A stretch of DNA of 49,356 bases from an uncultured Pelagibacteraceae bacterium (GCA_902574725.1 CACGPA010000002.1:1-49356), one strand, 5' to 3'; counted from the first letter of the stretch, positions 8,962 to 17,405 are shown. A program made the numbers and translations. Notes: generated by a model from the sequence alone, not told the origin.

Positions 8962-11448
8962 ATGAAAAAAAATAAAATTGTAGCTGTTCTTGGACCCACA
9001 AATACAGGAAAAACCTTCTATGCAATAGAAACAATGCTTTCATTTGATAGTGGTATGATTGGTTTTCCATTAAGACTTCTTGCTAGAGAAGTTTACGACA
9101 AAATTATTAAAAAAATTGATCCAAAAAAAGTTGCTCTAATTACTGGAGAAGAAAAAATAATACCTTTAAGTGCAAAATATTATCTTTGCACAGTGGAATC
9201 CATGCCGATTAATAAAAATTTAGAGTTTGTTGCAGTAGATGAGATTCAAATGTGTTCTGATCATGAAAGAGGTCATATTTTTACAAATAGACTTTTAAAT
9301 TTAAGAGGTGAAAAAACAACAATGTTTATGGGTTCAAATTCAATGAAAAATATCATTAATAAATTAGATGGTGATATTGAATATATAAACAAAGAAAGAT
9401 TATCTAAGCTAACTTACTCTGGGTATAAAAAAATTTCTAGAATTAAAAGAAAAACAGCAATTATAGCTTTTTCTGCTGAAGAAGTTTATGCAATCGCTGA
9501 ACTAATTAGAAGACAAAAAGGTGGTGCTACAATAGTTATGGGCTCTTTAAGTCCAAAAACTCGCAATGCTCAAGTTGAACTTTATCAGTCTGGAGACGTA
9601 GATTACTTAGTAGCCACAGATGCAATTGGAATGGGAATAAATATGGATTTAGATAATGTATATTTTTCTAATTTAAAAAAATTTGATGGAAAAAAATTAA
9701 GAAGATTAAATTTAGCTGAAATTGGACAAATTGCTGGACGAGCTGGAAGGTATTTAAATGATGGCACTTTTGGTATTACAGGAGATTGTTCAGAAATTAA
9801 TTCTGAAGAAGTTGAGTTATTAGAAAAACATAAATTTGAAGAGATAAACACTATTTTTTGGAGAAATTCATATCTAAATTTTAATAATGGAGCTGCTTTA
9901 ATTAAATCTTTGGATGAGAAGCCAAAACAAAAATGGCTTAGAAGAATCCATGAATGTGAAGATGAAAAAGTACTTAAGTATCTTTTAAAAGATCTTGAAA
10001 ATTTAATAATTGATAAAAACAAAAATGAACTAGAATTATTATGGGAATGCTGCCAAATTCCTGATTTTGTAAAAAAAACTTATGGTCATCATATTCAAAT
10101 CGTAACAAAAGTTTTTAATTTCTTAAAAAATAAACCTAGAAAAATAACTAGTACATATATGAAGCAACAATTATCTCCTCTTGATAAATTAGATGGAAAC
10201 GTAGACTCTATTTCAAACAGAATAGCAAACGTGAGAACATGGTCTTATGTTTCAAATAAAGTAAATTGGGTTGAAAACCAAGATTATTGGATTGAAAGAA
10301 CAAAAAATCTTGAAGATAAATTATCTGAAAGACTGCATGAAGAATTAACCAAAAGCTTTATCGACAAAAGAGCAAGTGTTTTAGCCAGAGGATTAAAACA
10401 AGATATTTCTTTTGACACAAAAATTTTAAACAATGAAAGAGTTATGATTAATAATCAATTCATAGGTCAGCTAAAAGGATTAAAGTTAGAACTAGACTTA
10501 AAAATAGGAGCGCTTGATACTGACGTTAAATCTTTAAAAAAAGCAGCTAGACAAGCTATTAGTCCGGAAATTTTAAAAAGAATTGAACAAATTAAAAAAA
10601 CTGGACTGATTGATTTAAAAAATGATTTTAAGATTTACTGGAATAATTTTCCTATTGCTATTTTAATACCTGGCAAAAACTATCTTAAACCAGAAATAAA
10701 ATTAATAATTGACGATATGATCGATAATGATGATCAATTAAAACTAATTGAATATTTAAATAGATGGATGGATGAAAAGATTGGTGAAGATTTAAAAAAT
10801 TTAATCGATCTAAAAAATATAAAAGAAACAAATACATCTATTAGAGCTTTAGCTTATCAATTATATGAAAATAATGGAGTAGTAAAAAGAAACGACGTTA
10901 TAGATTTCATTAAATTTTTAAATCAAGATGAAAGAAAAATTTTAAGAACATTAGGTGTTAAATTTGGAAGATATCATATTTTTTTACACAGACTATTTAA
11001 ACCTAACGCAGTATCTCTTAGAGTTTTGCTTTGGAAAAATTTTCATCAAAAATATTTAACTTTGGAACCTCCTAAGTTTGGTCTTAATTTTTTTGAAGAT
11101 AAAAAAAATATTAATCCTAATTTTATGCTTATGTGTGGATTTGAAAATTTTGATAAGTATTATGTAAGAATTGATATTTTAGAAAGGCTTTTTTTAAAAA
11201 TTATGGATTTAAACAAAAATAAAGATATTAAACTAAACTCTGAAATGCTTAATTTACTTGGATGTAATAAAAATGTTTTTACAAAATTAATTCAAAAAAT
11301 GAATTATAAAACTTTTACAAAAGATAATGACTTATATTTCAGATATTTACCTAATAAAAAAATAAAAAAACAATTTTTTTCTAAAAAAAGTAATAAAATA
11401 AATAATGATAATCCATTTAATGTTCTAAAAAAAATAAGTTTTAAATAA
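8962..11448 (+). CDS. SUV3-like superfamily-2 RNA/DNA helicase
   Basis: 828 residues. The Walker A motif is GPTNTGKTFYA at residue 11, motif II is VDEIQMCSDHERG, and the second RecA domain ends with IGMGINMDLDNVYF and QIAGRAGRY. This layout (GPTNTGKT, DEIQ, AGRAGRY) is that of mitochondrial SUV3 and its alphaproteobacterial homologues, ATP-dependent helicases linked to RNA turnover. The long C-terminal half, after about residue 400, is Lys-rich and less conserved, with no extra nuclease domain that I can see. A short poly-basic end (KKIKKQFFSKKSNK) closes the protein. The stop overlaps the next start in TAATG, tying it to the TerB-like, ferredoxin and CarD genes. Confidence 0.9.
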   Translation: MKKNKIVAVLGPTNTGKTFYAIETMLSFDSGMIGFPLRLLAREVYDKIIKKIDPKKVALITGEEKIIPLSAKYYLCTVESMPINKNLEFVAVDEIQMCSDHERGHIFTNRLLNLRGEKTTMFMGSNSMKNIINKLDGDIEYINKERLSKLTYSGYKKISRIKRKTAIIAFSAEEVYAIAELIRRQKGGATIVMGSLSPKTRNAQVELYQSGDVDYLVATDAIGMGINMDLDNVYFSNLKKFDGKKLRRLNLAEIGQIAGRAGRYLNDGTFGITGDCSEINSEEVELLEKHKFEEINTIFWRNSYLNFNNGAALIKSLDEKPKQKWLRRIHECEDEKVLKYLLKDLENLIIDKNKNELELLWECCQIPDFVKKTYGHHIQIVTKVFNFLKNKPRKITSTYMKQQLSPLDKLDGNVDSISNRIANVRTWSYVSNKVNWVENQDYWIERTKNLEDKLSERLHEELTKSFIDKRASVLARGLKQDISFDTKILNNERVMINNQFIGQLKGLKLELDLKIGALDTDVKSLKKAARQAISPEILKRIEQIKKTGLIDLKNDFKIYWNNFPIAILIPGKNYLKPEIKLIIDDMIDNDDQLKLIEYLNRWMDEKIGEDLKNLIDLKNIKETNTSIRALAYQLYENNGVVKRNDVIDFIKFLNQDERKILRTLGVKFGRYHIFLHRLFKPNAVSLRVLLWKNFHQKYLTLEPPKFGLNFFEDKKNINPNFMLMCGFENFDKYYVRIDILERLFLKIMDLNKNKDIKLNSEMLNLLGCNKNVFTKLIQKMNYKTFTKDNDLYFRYLPNKKIKKQFFSKKSNKINNDNPFNVLKKISFK

Positions 11449-11888
11449 TGTTTAGTTTTTTTTTAAAAAACAAAGATAATGAATCAGATAAAGACAGTTT
11501 ACATATAAAAACTGCTGCACTTTTAATATATGCAGCAAAAATAGATGAAAATTATTCAGATATAGAAAAAAAAATTATAAAAACAGCTTTAGTAAATTTG
11601 GGAGTTAATAAAGAAAATTTAGAAAAAATATTCAAAAAAGCTGAAAATATTGAATCTAATTCGAACCAAATATTAGAATTTACTAAAGAAATAAAAAATA
11701 GTGATAAAAATTTTAAAATAAAAATAATTGAGACATTATGGAGTATAATATATTCAGATAATAACTTGGATATGTACGAATCAAATTTCATGAGACGATT
11801 AACTGGTTTGCTGTACCTTGACAATAAGATTGTGGGAAATATTAAAGAAAAAATAAAAAAAAATTTAACAAATGACATACTTAGTTAA
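11448..11888 (+). CDS. TerB-like (tellurite-resistance/DjlA-type) helical protein
   Basis: 146 residues, predicted all-helical and cytoplasmic. The pattern [20 protein letters not shown] and later [20 protein letters not shown] is the paired acidic-helix repeat of the TerB fold, in which the Asp/Glu residues are thought to bind metal. The name comes from tellurite operons, but single TerB proteins in alphaproteobacteria have no settled role, and no other tellurite gene is present. The start codon overlaps the helicase stop, and the 3' end overlaps the ferredoxin gene by 17 bases, so translation is likely coupled. Confidence 0.8.
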   Translation: MFSFFLKNKDNESDKDSLHIKTAALLIYAAKIDENYSDIEKKIIKTALVNLGVNKENLEKIFKKAENIESNSNQILEFTKEIKNSDKNFKIKIIETLWSIIYSDNNLDMYESNFMRRLTGLLYLDNKIVGNIKEKIKKNLTNDILS

Positions 11889-12198
11889 TGATAAATGTAT
11901 AAAGTGTAAATTAATGGATTGCGTTGAAGTTTGCCCTGTTGATTGTTTTTATGAGGGAAAAAATATGCTTGTAATTAAACCTGATGAGTGTATAGATTGT
12001 GGCGTTTGTGAGCCAGAATGTCCAATAGGTGCTATAGTTCCAGACTCGTTAGAAGAAAGTAATAAGTGGCTAGAGCTAAACACAAAGTACGCGGAAATTT
12101 GGCCAAATATAACTGAAAAAAAAGAACCACCAGAGGATCATAAAAAGTACGAAAATGAAGAAAATAAATTTGAAAAGTATTTTAAAGAAAACCTTTAA
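11872..12198 (+). CDS. fdxA: ferredoxin FdxA (7Fe-8S type)
   Basis: 108 residues starting [20 protein letters not shown]. The cysteine pattern [18 protein letters not shown], then [16 protein letters not shown], is that of the FdxA family, which binds a 3Fe-4S and a 4Fe-4S cluster. The usual C-terminal extension ([16 protein letters not shown]) is present, followed by a charged tail. It is a small electron carrier whose partner is not identified here. In alphaproteobacteria fdxA next to carD is a familiar arrangement. It overlaps the TerB-like gene by 17 bases and carD by 44 bases. Confidence 0.94.
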   Translation: MTYLVNDKCIKCKLMDCVEVCPVDCFYEGKNMLVIKPDECIDCGVCEPECPIGAIVPDSLEESNKWLELNTKYAEIWPNITEKKEPPEDHKKYENEENKFEKYFKENL

Positions 12199-12988
12199 AA
12201 AAAAAGTTAGTAGCAAAAAAAAAGTAAAAAAAACTTTAAGCAAAGTTAAAAAAATTAAAGATAAAAAGATAAAAAAAATAAAACAAATAACTAAACCAAT
12301 TAAAACTACAAAAGAAAAAACTAATTTATTAAGAATTTCAAAACAAAATGAACAAAAACCTGAAATTAAAAAGATAAAAAAACAAGAAACTGAAAAAAAA
12401 CAATTCAAGCCCAAAGATTATATTGTTTATCCAAAACACGGTGTCGGTCAAATTCTTTCAACAAGTACAAAAATGATTGGTGGTATAGAGGTACAGTGCT
12501 ATGATGTAAAATTTGAAAGAGATAAAGCTGTTGGTCTATTACCAATTAATAAACAATCTCACCTAAGACCTTTGTCAACTATTAACCAAATAAATAAATC
12601 TATTTCTATTCTTAAAACTAAACCAAAAATTAAAAGATCTATGTGGAGTAGAAGAGCTCAAGAATATGAGCAAAAAATTACATCTGGTAAAATCTACGAA
12701 TTAGCAGAAGTGGTTAGAGATTTAAATAAAGGCGATGATATAATGGTTGATCAATCTTATAGCGAAAGACAGTTATTTGAAAAAGCTTATGAAAGAATTT
12801 TAACTGAATTTCAAATAGTTTTAAAAATATCATTAGAAGATACTCAAAAAAAATTAAATAAAGCTTTAAAAAGAAATTTAGAAAATCAAACTAATATAGC
12901 TACTGAAAAAAAAACAATTGATAATCCTGAAAAACAAATAAATCCTGAAAACGAAATAAAAGAAGAAGTTGTAGAAAGAACAGAATAA
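12155..12988 (+). CDS. carD: CarD-family transcriptional regulator with lysine-rich N-terminal tail
   Basis: 277 residues. The CarD/CdnL RNA-polymerase-interacting domain begins near residue 86 ([19 protein letters not shown]) and runs through [14 protein letters not shown]. It is followed by the helical DNA-binding part ([15 protein letters not shown] ... [26 protein letters not shown]). CarD binds the polymerase beta subunit and stabilises open promoter complexes. Residues 1-85 form a low-complexity tail of Lys, Ile and Thr, resembling a histone-H1-like DNA-binding arm. The first 44 bases overlap fdxA in another frame. The only other Met before the domain's end is inside the fold, so the early start is the best choice unless a non-ATG codon is used. 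The gene ends at a strong shared terminator. Confidence 0.9.
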   Translation: MKKINLKSILKKTFKKKVSSKKKVKKTLSKVKKIKDKKIKKIKQITKPIKTTKEKTNLLRISKQNEQKPEIKKIKKQETEKKQFKPKDYIVYPKHGVGQILSTSTKMIGGIEVQCYDVKFERDKAVGLLPINKQSHLRPLSTINQINKSISILKTKPKIKRSMWSRRAQEYEQKITSGKIYELAEVVRDLNKGDDIMVDQSYSERQLFEKAYERILTEFQIVLKISLEDTQKKLNKALKRNLENQTNIATEKKTIDNPEKQINPENEIKEEVVERTE

Positions 12989-12990
12989 AA

Positions 12991-13027
12991 AAAACGCTTC
13001 TCACACAAAAGTTATGAGAAGCGTTTT
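12991..13027. terminator. bidirectional intrinsic terminator between carD and the small basic peptide gene
   Basis: A perfect 13-base-pair stem, AAAACGCTTCTCA with TGAGAAGCGTTTT, encloses an 11-base loop. The stem ends in A/T runs on both sides, so each strand's transcript gets a U-tract. It begins two bases after the carD stop and ends 11 bases before the stop of the convergent peptide gene, so it serves both. Confidence 0.93.
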
Positions 13028-13038
13028 TAAAAAAGAAA

Positions 13039-13110
13039 CTATCTTCTTCTTCTTCTTTTCTTAGCTTTTTTCTTAGCTTTTTTCTTAGCTTTTTTTCTTC
13101 TTTTAGCCAT
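13039..13110 (-). CDS. 23-residue Lys/Arg/Ala-only basic peptide
   Basis: A frame below the track's size cut encodes a Met followed only by Ala, Lys and Arg: MAKRRKKAKKKAKKKAKK and then five Arg. It has a good ribosome-binding site, AGGGAGC, placed about 7 bases before the ATG, which is rare for genes in this window. It also has its own promoter-like sequence, a leader dyad and a strong terminator, so I regard it as a real gene. The AKKK units are encoded by a tandem 12-base repeat (GCTAAGAAAAAA). The composition suggests nucleic-acid binding (nucleoid, RNA or ribosome), but no family is recognised. It converges on carD, whose tail is also Lys-rich. Confidence 0.72.
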   Translation of the reverse strand: MAKRRKKAKKKAKKKAKKRRRRR

Positions 13111-13133
13111 CTTTAGCTCCCTGTTTTATTTTA

Positions 13134-13149
13134 CGAATCAAATGATTCG
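13134..13149. promoter_or_regulatory. dyad CGAATCA-AA-TGATTCG in the leader of the small basic gene
   Basis: Perfect 7-base inverted repeat with a 2-base centre, ending 24 bases before the ATG of the basic peptide and lying at or just after its predicted transcription start. It could be an operator for a dimeric regulator or a small stem-loop in the mRNA leader. I do not recognise the motif. Confidence 0.45.
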
Positions 13150-13161
13150 CTATTAGTTCTA

Positions 13162-13190
13162 TTTTTATTTTTTTTATTAACTTATGTCAA
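13162..13190 (-). promoter_or_regulatory. predicted sigma-70 promoter of the small basic gene
   Basis: On the reverse strand a consensus -35 box TTGACA (13185-13190) is followed after 17 bases by a weak -10, TAAAAA (13162-13167). Transcription would then begin close to the CGAATCA dyad. The -35 match is exact; the -10 is ambiguous in this A-rich stretch. Confidence 0.5.
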
Positions 13191-13301
13191 ACATTTAATT
13201 AATTACAAATTTTTAAAAAAAAAATTTTTTTTATTTTTTTTTAAAATACTTAAAAAAGTTAGATAAATAGCGATTAATAAACAATATTTAATTAAATTAA
13301 T

Positions 13302-15008
13302 TTAATAAAGTTTTTCAAAAGAATTTTTGTATTTTTGTACAATTTTAAATCTTTTTAACTTTAATGTTGGTGTTAACATTCCATTTTCAATTGAAAATTT
13401 TTCATTAATTGTAAAAAACTTTTTAATATTTTCTATTTTAGATAATTTTTTGTTAACTTTTTCAATTTCTTGTTTAATTTCTTCTTCTGATGAAGATTTT
13501 TTTTCATAATTAAGAACTAACAATGCAACAAGATATGGTTTATTATCTCCATAGACAATTGCTTGATCAATTATTTCAGAATTAATTAATTCATTTTCTA
13601 TTTTTAATGGTGAAATATTATCTCCACCTGGTGTAATCAAAATATCTTTCTTTCTATCAGTTATTTTTAAATAATTATTTTCAAAAACTCCTATATCCCC
13701 TGTATGAAGCCAACCATTCTTTAATACTTTGTCTGTTTCCTCTTTATTGTTCCAATATCCAAGCATAACATTTTCACCTTTAACTAAGATTTCTCCATCC
13801 TCTGCAATTTTTACCTCATTTCCTTTAAATGGAGGTCCAACTGTTTCTACTCTAATGTCATTTATTGGATTACAACTCACTACTGGAGACGTTTCTGTTA
13901 AACCATAGCCCTGTAGGGTAGGTAAACCTATTGCATTTAAGAAAAAACCTACTTCCTTATCAAGAGCTCCTCCTCCTGAAACGAAGGTTTTTAAAGATCC
14001 ACCAAATTGAGCCTTAATTTTTTTCCTTACAATTTTCTCTAAAATTTCATCTTGGATTTTTTCAATGAAATTTAATGAATCTTTTTTAATTTTTTTAAGT
14101 CCAAGATTTAGCATTTTTTGAACCAACACTTTTTTAACTCCTGTTGCTTTGTTAAAGCTTGCATTTATTTTTTGATAAAGGTTTTGATAAAATCTTGGAA
14201 CAGCGGTCATAATTTCTGGTCTACATTCGTTCATATTTTTTATTAACTTCTCAATACTCTCTGCATAAAATATTCTCGCTGCAACAGTAATTTGAACAAA
14301 TTGAACTGTGTGTTCATAAGAATGAGATAAAGGTAGCCAAGTCAAAAATCTAGTTTGATCTTTTTTTATCAATGGTTTTAAAATTTCAATAGCTCCCTCA
14401 CAATTATTCAAAATTCCACCATGACTTAAAACAACTCCTTTTGGATTACCTTGTGTTCCAGATGTATAAATTATACAAGCAGGATCTTTTCGAGTTATTT
14501 CAATTTTATAATTATTATTTTTGTCAGTTGATTTGGAAAATAAATTATTTACATTTATATAATTGTCTTCCTCAATATCTGATAGTTTTTCAAAAGAAAA
14601 AATTTTTTTTATAAATTTTTTATTTTTGATTATATTTTTTAATTTTCTAAATTGTTCGTCGTTTGATATGAAAACAAATGATGGGGAACAATCATTAATA
14701 ATATATTCATAATCTCTCTCTGCATAAGTTGTGTATGCTGGAACAGTTATTGATCCTGATAACATAATAGATAGATCAGAAATAAACCATTCTGGTCTAT
14801 TTTCTGAAACTAATAAGCATCTATCGCCTTTAGTTACATTTTTTCTTATTTCCTCTGATAAAATATTGATTGCTTCATAAGTATTTTCCCAAGTGAAATT
14901 AATGTTTTTATCTTTCAACGATGATAGTAATACTTTTTTTTTATCTTTTTGATTTTCGAACTGTTTAAAAAATAATTCAACTAAATTATTAATATTACTT
15001 AAATCCAT
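13302..15008 (-). CDS. long-chain acyl-CoA synthetase (AMP-binding, FadD/FAA-like)
   Basis: 568 residues. The adenylation P-loop is IIYTSGTQGNPKGVVLSHGG near residue 180. It is followed by the A5-type motif LQGYGLTETSPVVSC, YWNNKEETDKVLKNGWLHTGDIG, and ITDRKKDILITPGGDNISP, all in the expected order for the long-chain (FAA1/FadD15) branch. The enzyme activates fatty acids with ATP and CoA for import, lipid synthesis or beta-oxidation, probably at the inner face of the membrane. The C-terminal domain is somewhat short but ends in the usual TPTLKLKR segment. The start codon is 7 bases after the tRNA-Leu 3' end, so its mRNA probably arises by processing of a tRNA-mRNA transcript. Confidence 0.9.
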   Translation of the reverse strand: MDLSNINNLVELFFKQFENQKDKKKVLLSSLKDKNINFTWENTYEAINILSEEIRKNVTKGDRCLLVSENRPEWFISDLSIMLSGSITVPAYTTYAERDYEYIINDCSPSFVFISNDEQFRKLKNIIKNKKFIKKIFSFEKLSDIEEDNYINVNNLFSKSTDKNNNYKIEITRKDPACIIYTSGTQGNPKGVVLSHGGILNNCEGAIEILKPLIKKDQTRFLTWLPLSHSYEHTVQFVQITVAARIFYAESIEKLIKNMNECRPEIMTAVPRFYQNLYQKINASFNKATGVKKVLVQKMLNLGLKKIKKDSLNFIEKIQDEILEKIVRKKIKAQFGGSLKTFVSGGGALDKEVGFFLNAIGLPTLQGYGLTETSPVVSCNPINDIRVETVGPPFKGNEVKIAEDGEILVKGENVMLGYWNNKEETDKVLKNGWLHTGDIGVFENNYLKITDRKKDILITPGGDNISPLKIENELINSEIIDQAIVYGDNKPYLVALLVLNYEKKSSSEEEIKQEIEKVNKKLSKIENIKKFFTINEKFSIENGMLTPTLKLKRFKIVQKYKNSFEKLY

Positions 15009-15015
15009 AATCTTT

Positions 15016-15100
15016 TGGTGGGCGAAGAGAGAATCGAACTCTCACTTCTTGCGAAACACGATTTTGAGTCGTGCGCGTCTACCAGTTCCGCCATTCGCCC
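15016..15100 (-). tRNA. tRNA-Leu (anticodon CAA)
   Basis: Reverse strand, 85 bases with encoded CCA. The acceptor stem is GGGCGAA with TTCGCCC. The anticodon stem CACGA/TCGTG carries loop CTCAAAA, anticodon CAA, reading UUG. A long variable arm (TTTCGCAAGAAGT) marks the class-II structure of leucine tRNAs. The T-loop is GAGAG-TTCGATT-CTCTC. It lies just upstream of the acyl-CoA ligase gene on the same strand. Confidence 0.97.
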
Positions 15101-15168
15101 TTTCTTTGCATAAATTTTTATTATAAATATAAATAGTATAAAAAGTTAAATTGTATTAAAACCAAAAA

Positions 15169-15765
15169 ATGTTCAGCAAATTGTACGATAAATGTTTAAA
15201 ACTTGCATCTCATAAAAGTGCTAATTTATATCTATCTATTGTTTCATTCGTTGAAAGTTCCTTTTTTCCAATACCACCTGATGTAATGATTGTTCCTATG
15301 GCAATAGCAAAAAAGGGCAGTTATTTTAAAATATTTTTAAATGCTACTATATTTTCTGTACTCGGTGGATTACTAGGATATTTAATTGGTTTTGCATTTG
15401 GAGATTTAGCAATGAGTCTTGTAGAATTTTATGGTTATGAGGAAAAAGCCACAAAATTGAAAATAAGTTTATCCCAAGGAAGTGGAATGTATACCTGGCT
15501 GGGTATACTTTTTTTAGCAGGTTTCACGCCTCTGCCATATAAAGTTTTTACTATTACAAGTGGATTAATAAGTTTTAATATTTATATTTTTTTAGTCACT
15601 TCCTTGATAGCGCGTGGTTTAAGATTTTTTATGGTCTCTTTTTTATCTGCTAAATATGGTGAACCATTTTCAAATTTTATCAAAAAAAAAGGAGCAATAT
15701 GGTCATCAGTTTTAGGTTTTTTAATTATAGCTTTTTTTTTAATAATTTATTTAATATTAAAATAA
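15169..15765 (+). CDS. YqaA/DedA-family membrane protein
   Basis: 198 residues with several hydrophobic segments. The early segment FVESSFFPIPPDVMIVPMAI is the re-entrant-loop motif of DedA/VTT-domain proteins (E..F.PIP.E). The later FLAGFTPLPYKVFTITSGLI is the matching second half, and the Arg in SLIARGLRFF is conserved in the YqaA branch. Members act in the inner membrane and are linked to lipid-carrier or phospholipid flipping and proton-dependent transport; the precise substrate here is unknown. One base separates it from dsbB, and coq7 follows, making a three-gene operon. Confidence 0.88.
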   Translation: MFSKLYDKCLKLASHKSANLYLSIVSFVESSFFPIPPDVMIVPMAIAKKGSYFKIFLNATIFSVLGGLLGYLIGFAFGDLAMSLVEFYGYEEKATKLKISLSQGSGMYTWLGILFLAGFTPLPYKVFTITSGLISFNIYIFLVTSLIARGLRFFMVSFLSAKYGEPFSNFIKKKGAIWSSVLGFLIIAFFLIIYLILK

Positions 15766-15766
15766 A

Positions 15767-16249
15767 ATGTTTGAATTAAAAAAAAAAACTGAACTAAATA
15801 TTATTTTGTTTTTTAGTATTTTTGCTTTAGCAAGTGCCTTTTTTATTGAATATATTTTAGGTCATAAACCTTGTAATTTATGTTTACTACAAAGAGTTCC
15901 ATATATTCTAGCTATTATATTAGTTGTACTGTTTTTAATTTTCCAAAAGTTTGAAAAAAGTATTTTTCTTTTGCTTGGTTTAACTTTTTTATTTGCAACT
16001 TTTTTGTCATTTTACCATTTTGGAATTGAACAAGGTTTCATTGAAGAATCGGCTGTTTGCGATTTAAAAAAAGAAATCAAAGATTTATCAAAAGAAGACC
16101 TATTAAAACAACTAAAAAGTAACTCAATAAGTTGTAAGAATGTTGATTTTAGATTTTTTGGTCTTTCGCTAGCTACAATAAATATTTTTATTTCTTTAAT
16201 TTTTTCTATTATAACTTTCAGAATATTTTTAAATTATGAAAAAAACTAA
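15767..16249 (+). CDS. dsbB: disulfide bond formation protein DsbB
   Basis: 160 residues with four hydrophobic segments. The first periplasmic loop carries the quinone-linked CXXC pair in HKPCNLCLLQRVPY. The second loop carries Cys residues in SAVCDLK and SISCKNV. This arrangement is that of DsbB, which re-oxidises DsbA and passes electrons to ubiquinone in the inner membrane. A DsbA is not in the window. It is preceded by the DedA-like gene and overlaps coq7, a ubiquinone-synthesis gene, by 14 bases. Confidence 0.93.
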   Translation: MFELKKKTELNIILFFSIFALASAFFIEYILGHKPCNLCLLQRVPYILAIILVVLFLIFQKFEKSIFLLLGLTFLFATFLSFYHFGIEQGFIEESAVCDLKKEIKDLSKEDLLKQLKSNSISCKNVDFRFFGLSLATINIFISLIFSIITFRIFLNYEKN

Positions 16250-16769
16250 AAAAAATAAAATTGAAGAATTTATAAGAGTAGATCATGCTGGAGAAAGGGG
16301 AGCTATTAAAATTTATGAAGGACAACTTTTAGCGCTTAATACTGTTATAAAAGATGAAGAGCTTAAAAAAAAAATTGAGGAAATGATAATACATGAAAAA
16401 GAACATGCCGATTACTTTGAAAATGAAATCAAAAAAAGACGAATAAAGCCTACAAAATTTTTACCATTATGGGATTTACTAGGTGTTGGTCTTGGTTTTG
16501 GCTCAACTATATTAGGAAAAAAAGCTGCAATGCTTTGTACCGCTTCTGTAGAAGAAGTAATAGATGAACACTATCAAAATCAAATAAATCAAATTAAATC
16601 AGATGAAAAAGAGCTTAGAAATAAAATAATCAAGTTTAGAGAAGACGAACTAAATCATAAAGACATTGCTTATAATGAAGGTGCTACTAAAGACGGTTTA
16701 TATTCTATTCTAGATAAGATTATCAAAACTGGATCAAAAATAGCAATAAATATATCCGAAAAAATTTAA
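16236..16769 (+). CDS. coq7: 3-demethoxyubiquinol 3-hydroxylase Coq7
   Basis: 177 residues. The di-iron ligands follow the COQ7 pattern: Glu in VDHAGERGAIKIYEGQ, the EXXH pair in MIIHEKEHADYF, Glu in ASVEEVIDEHYQNQ and the second EXXH in FREDELNHKDIA. The enzyme performs the C6 hydroxylation of demethoxyubiquinol in ubiquinone synthesis, as a peripheral membrane protein. It overlaps dsbB at its start. Its stop codon abuts the stop codon of the convergent HNH gene with no base between them, leaving no room for a terminator outside the coding sequence. Confidence 0.95.
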   Translation: MKKTKKNKIEEFIRVDHAGERGAIKIYEGQLLALNTVIKDEELKKKIEEMIIHEKEHADYFENEIKKRRIKPTKFLPLWDLLGVGLGFGSTILGKKAAMLCTASVEEVIDEHYQNQINQIKSDEKELRNKIIKFREDELNHKDIAYNEGATKDGLYSILDKIIKTGSKIAINISEKI

Positions 16770-17336
16770 TTAAGGCTCTAACTCTACATCCCAATATAAG
16801 TAGTCAATCCAACTTTTATGTAAAAAGTTTGGTGGGAAGTTTTTTCCATTTTTATGAAGATCTTCTGTTGTAGGTTGATAAGGTTTTTGATTTAAGATCA
16901 TGCCAGATTTTTGCAATAATCTTCCACCTTTTTTAACATTACAACTTGAACATGCAGTTACAACGTTATCCCAATCAGTTTTTCCACCCTTAGACCTTGG
17001 AAGTAAATGATCAAATGTTAATTCTTTTTCGCTTCCACAATACTGACAGCTAAACTTATCTCTTAAAAATACATTAAATCTTGTAAAGTTTGGATTTGAT
17101 AAAGGCTTAATAAAACTTTTTAGCGCAATAACACTAGGTAGTTTCATACTAAACGATGGACTATGAATAATTTTATCATAATAATTTACAATTGAAACTC
17201 TTTCTAAATAAACTGATTTTATTGAATCCTGCCAACTCCATAGTGACAAAGGATAATAACTTAGAGGTCTATAATCAGCATTTAAAACCAATGCAGGACA
17301 CTTTTCTAAAGAAGTATTTTGATCAATTATACTCAT
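16770..17336 (-). CDS. HNH endonuclease family protein
   Basis: 188 residues. The HNH core is FSCQYCGSEKELTFDHLLPR followed by DWDNVVTACSSCNVKKGGR, with two CXXC zinc pairs flanking the His and Asn. The N-terminal ALVLNADYRPLSYYPLSLWS is conserved in a widespread group of chromosomal HNH proteins that are not linked to restriction systems or mobile elements. The active-site residues look intact, so nuclease activity is plausible, but the biological role is not established. No methyltransferase or toxin/immunity partner lies nearby. Confidence 0.9.
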   Translation of the reverse strand: MSIIDQNTSLEKCPALVLNADYRPLSYYPLSLWSWQDSIKSVYLERVSIVNYYDKIIHSPSFSMKLPSVIALKSFIKPLSNPNFTRFNVFLRDKFSCQYCGSEKELTFDHLLPRSKGGKTDWDNVVTACSSCNVKKGGRLLQKSGMILNQKPYQPTTEDLHKNGKNFPPNFLHKSWIDYLYWDVELEP

Positions 17337-17405
17337 AATAAATAATAGATTAGCTTAAAAAATTTTATTTATCAATAATTTCTAAAAAATTAAATTAAAA
17401 TTTTA

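Noticed and set aside
11448-11888. Tellurite-resistance operon
   Set aside because: Only a single TerB-fold protein is present; no TerC, TerD or other partners are nearby.
12076-12414. 112-residue hydrophobic minus-strand ORF, looks like a membrane protein
   Set aside because: It is antisense to the lysine codons of fdxA/carD; AAA read backwards gives Phe runs.
13041-13100. Tandem TTCTTAGCTTTT repeats as a simple repeat or CRISPR-like array
   Set aside because: The 12-base units are in-frame codons (Ala-Lys-Lys-Lys) of the small basic gene, without spacers.
16770-17336. HNH protein as part of a restriction or other defence system
   Set aside because: No methylase, helicase or specificity partner; neighbours are housekeeping genes, and this HNH group is a widespread chromosomal family.
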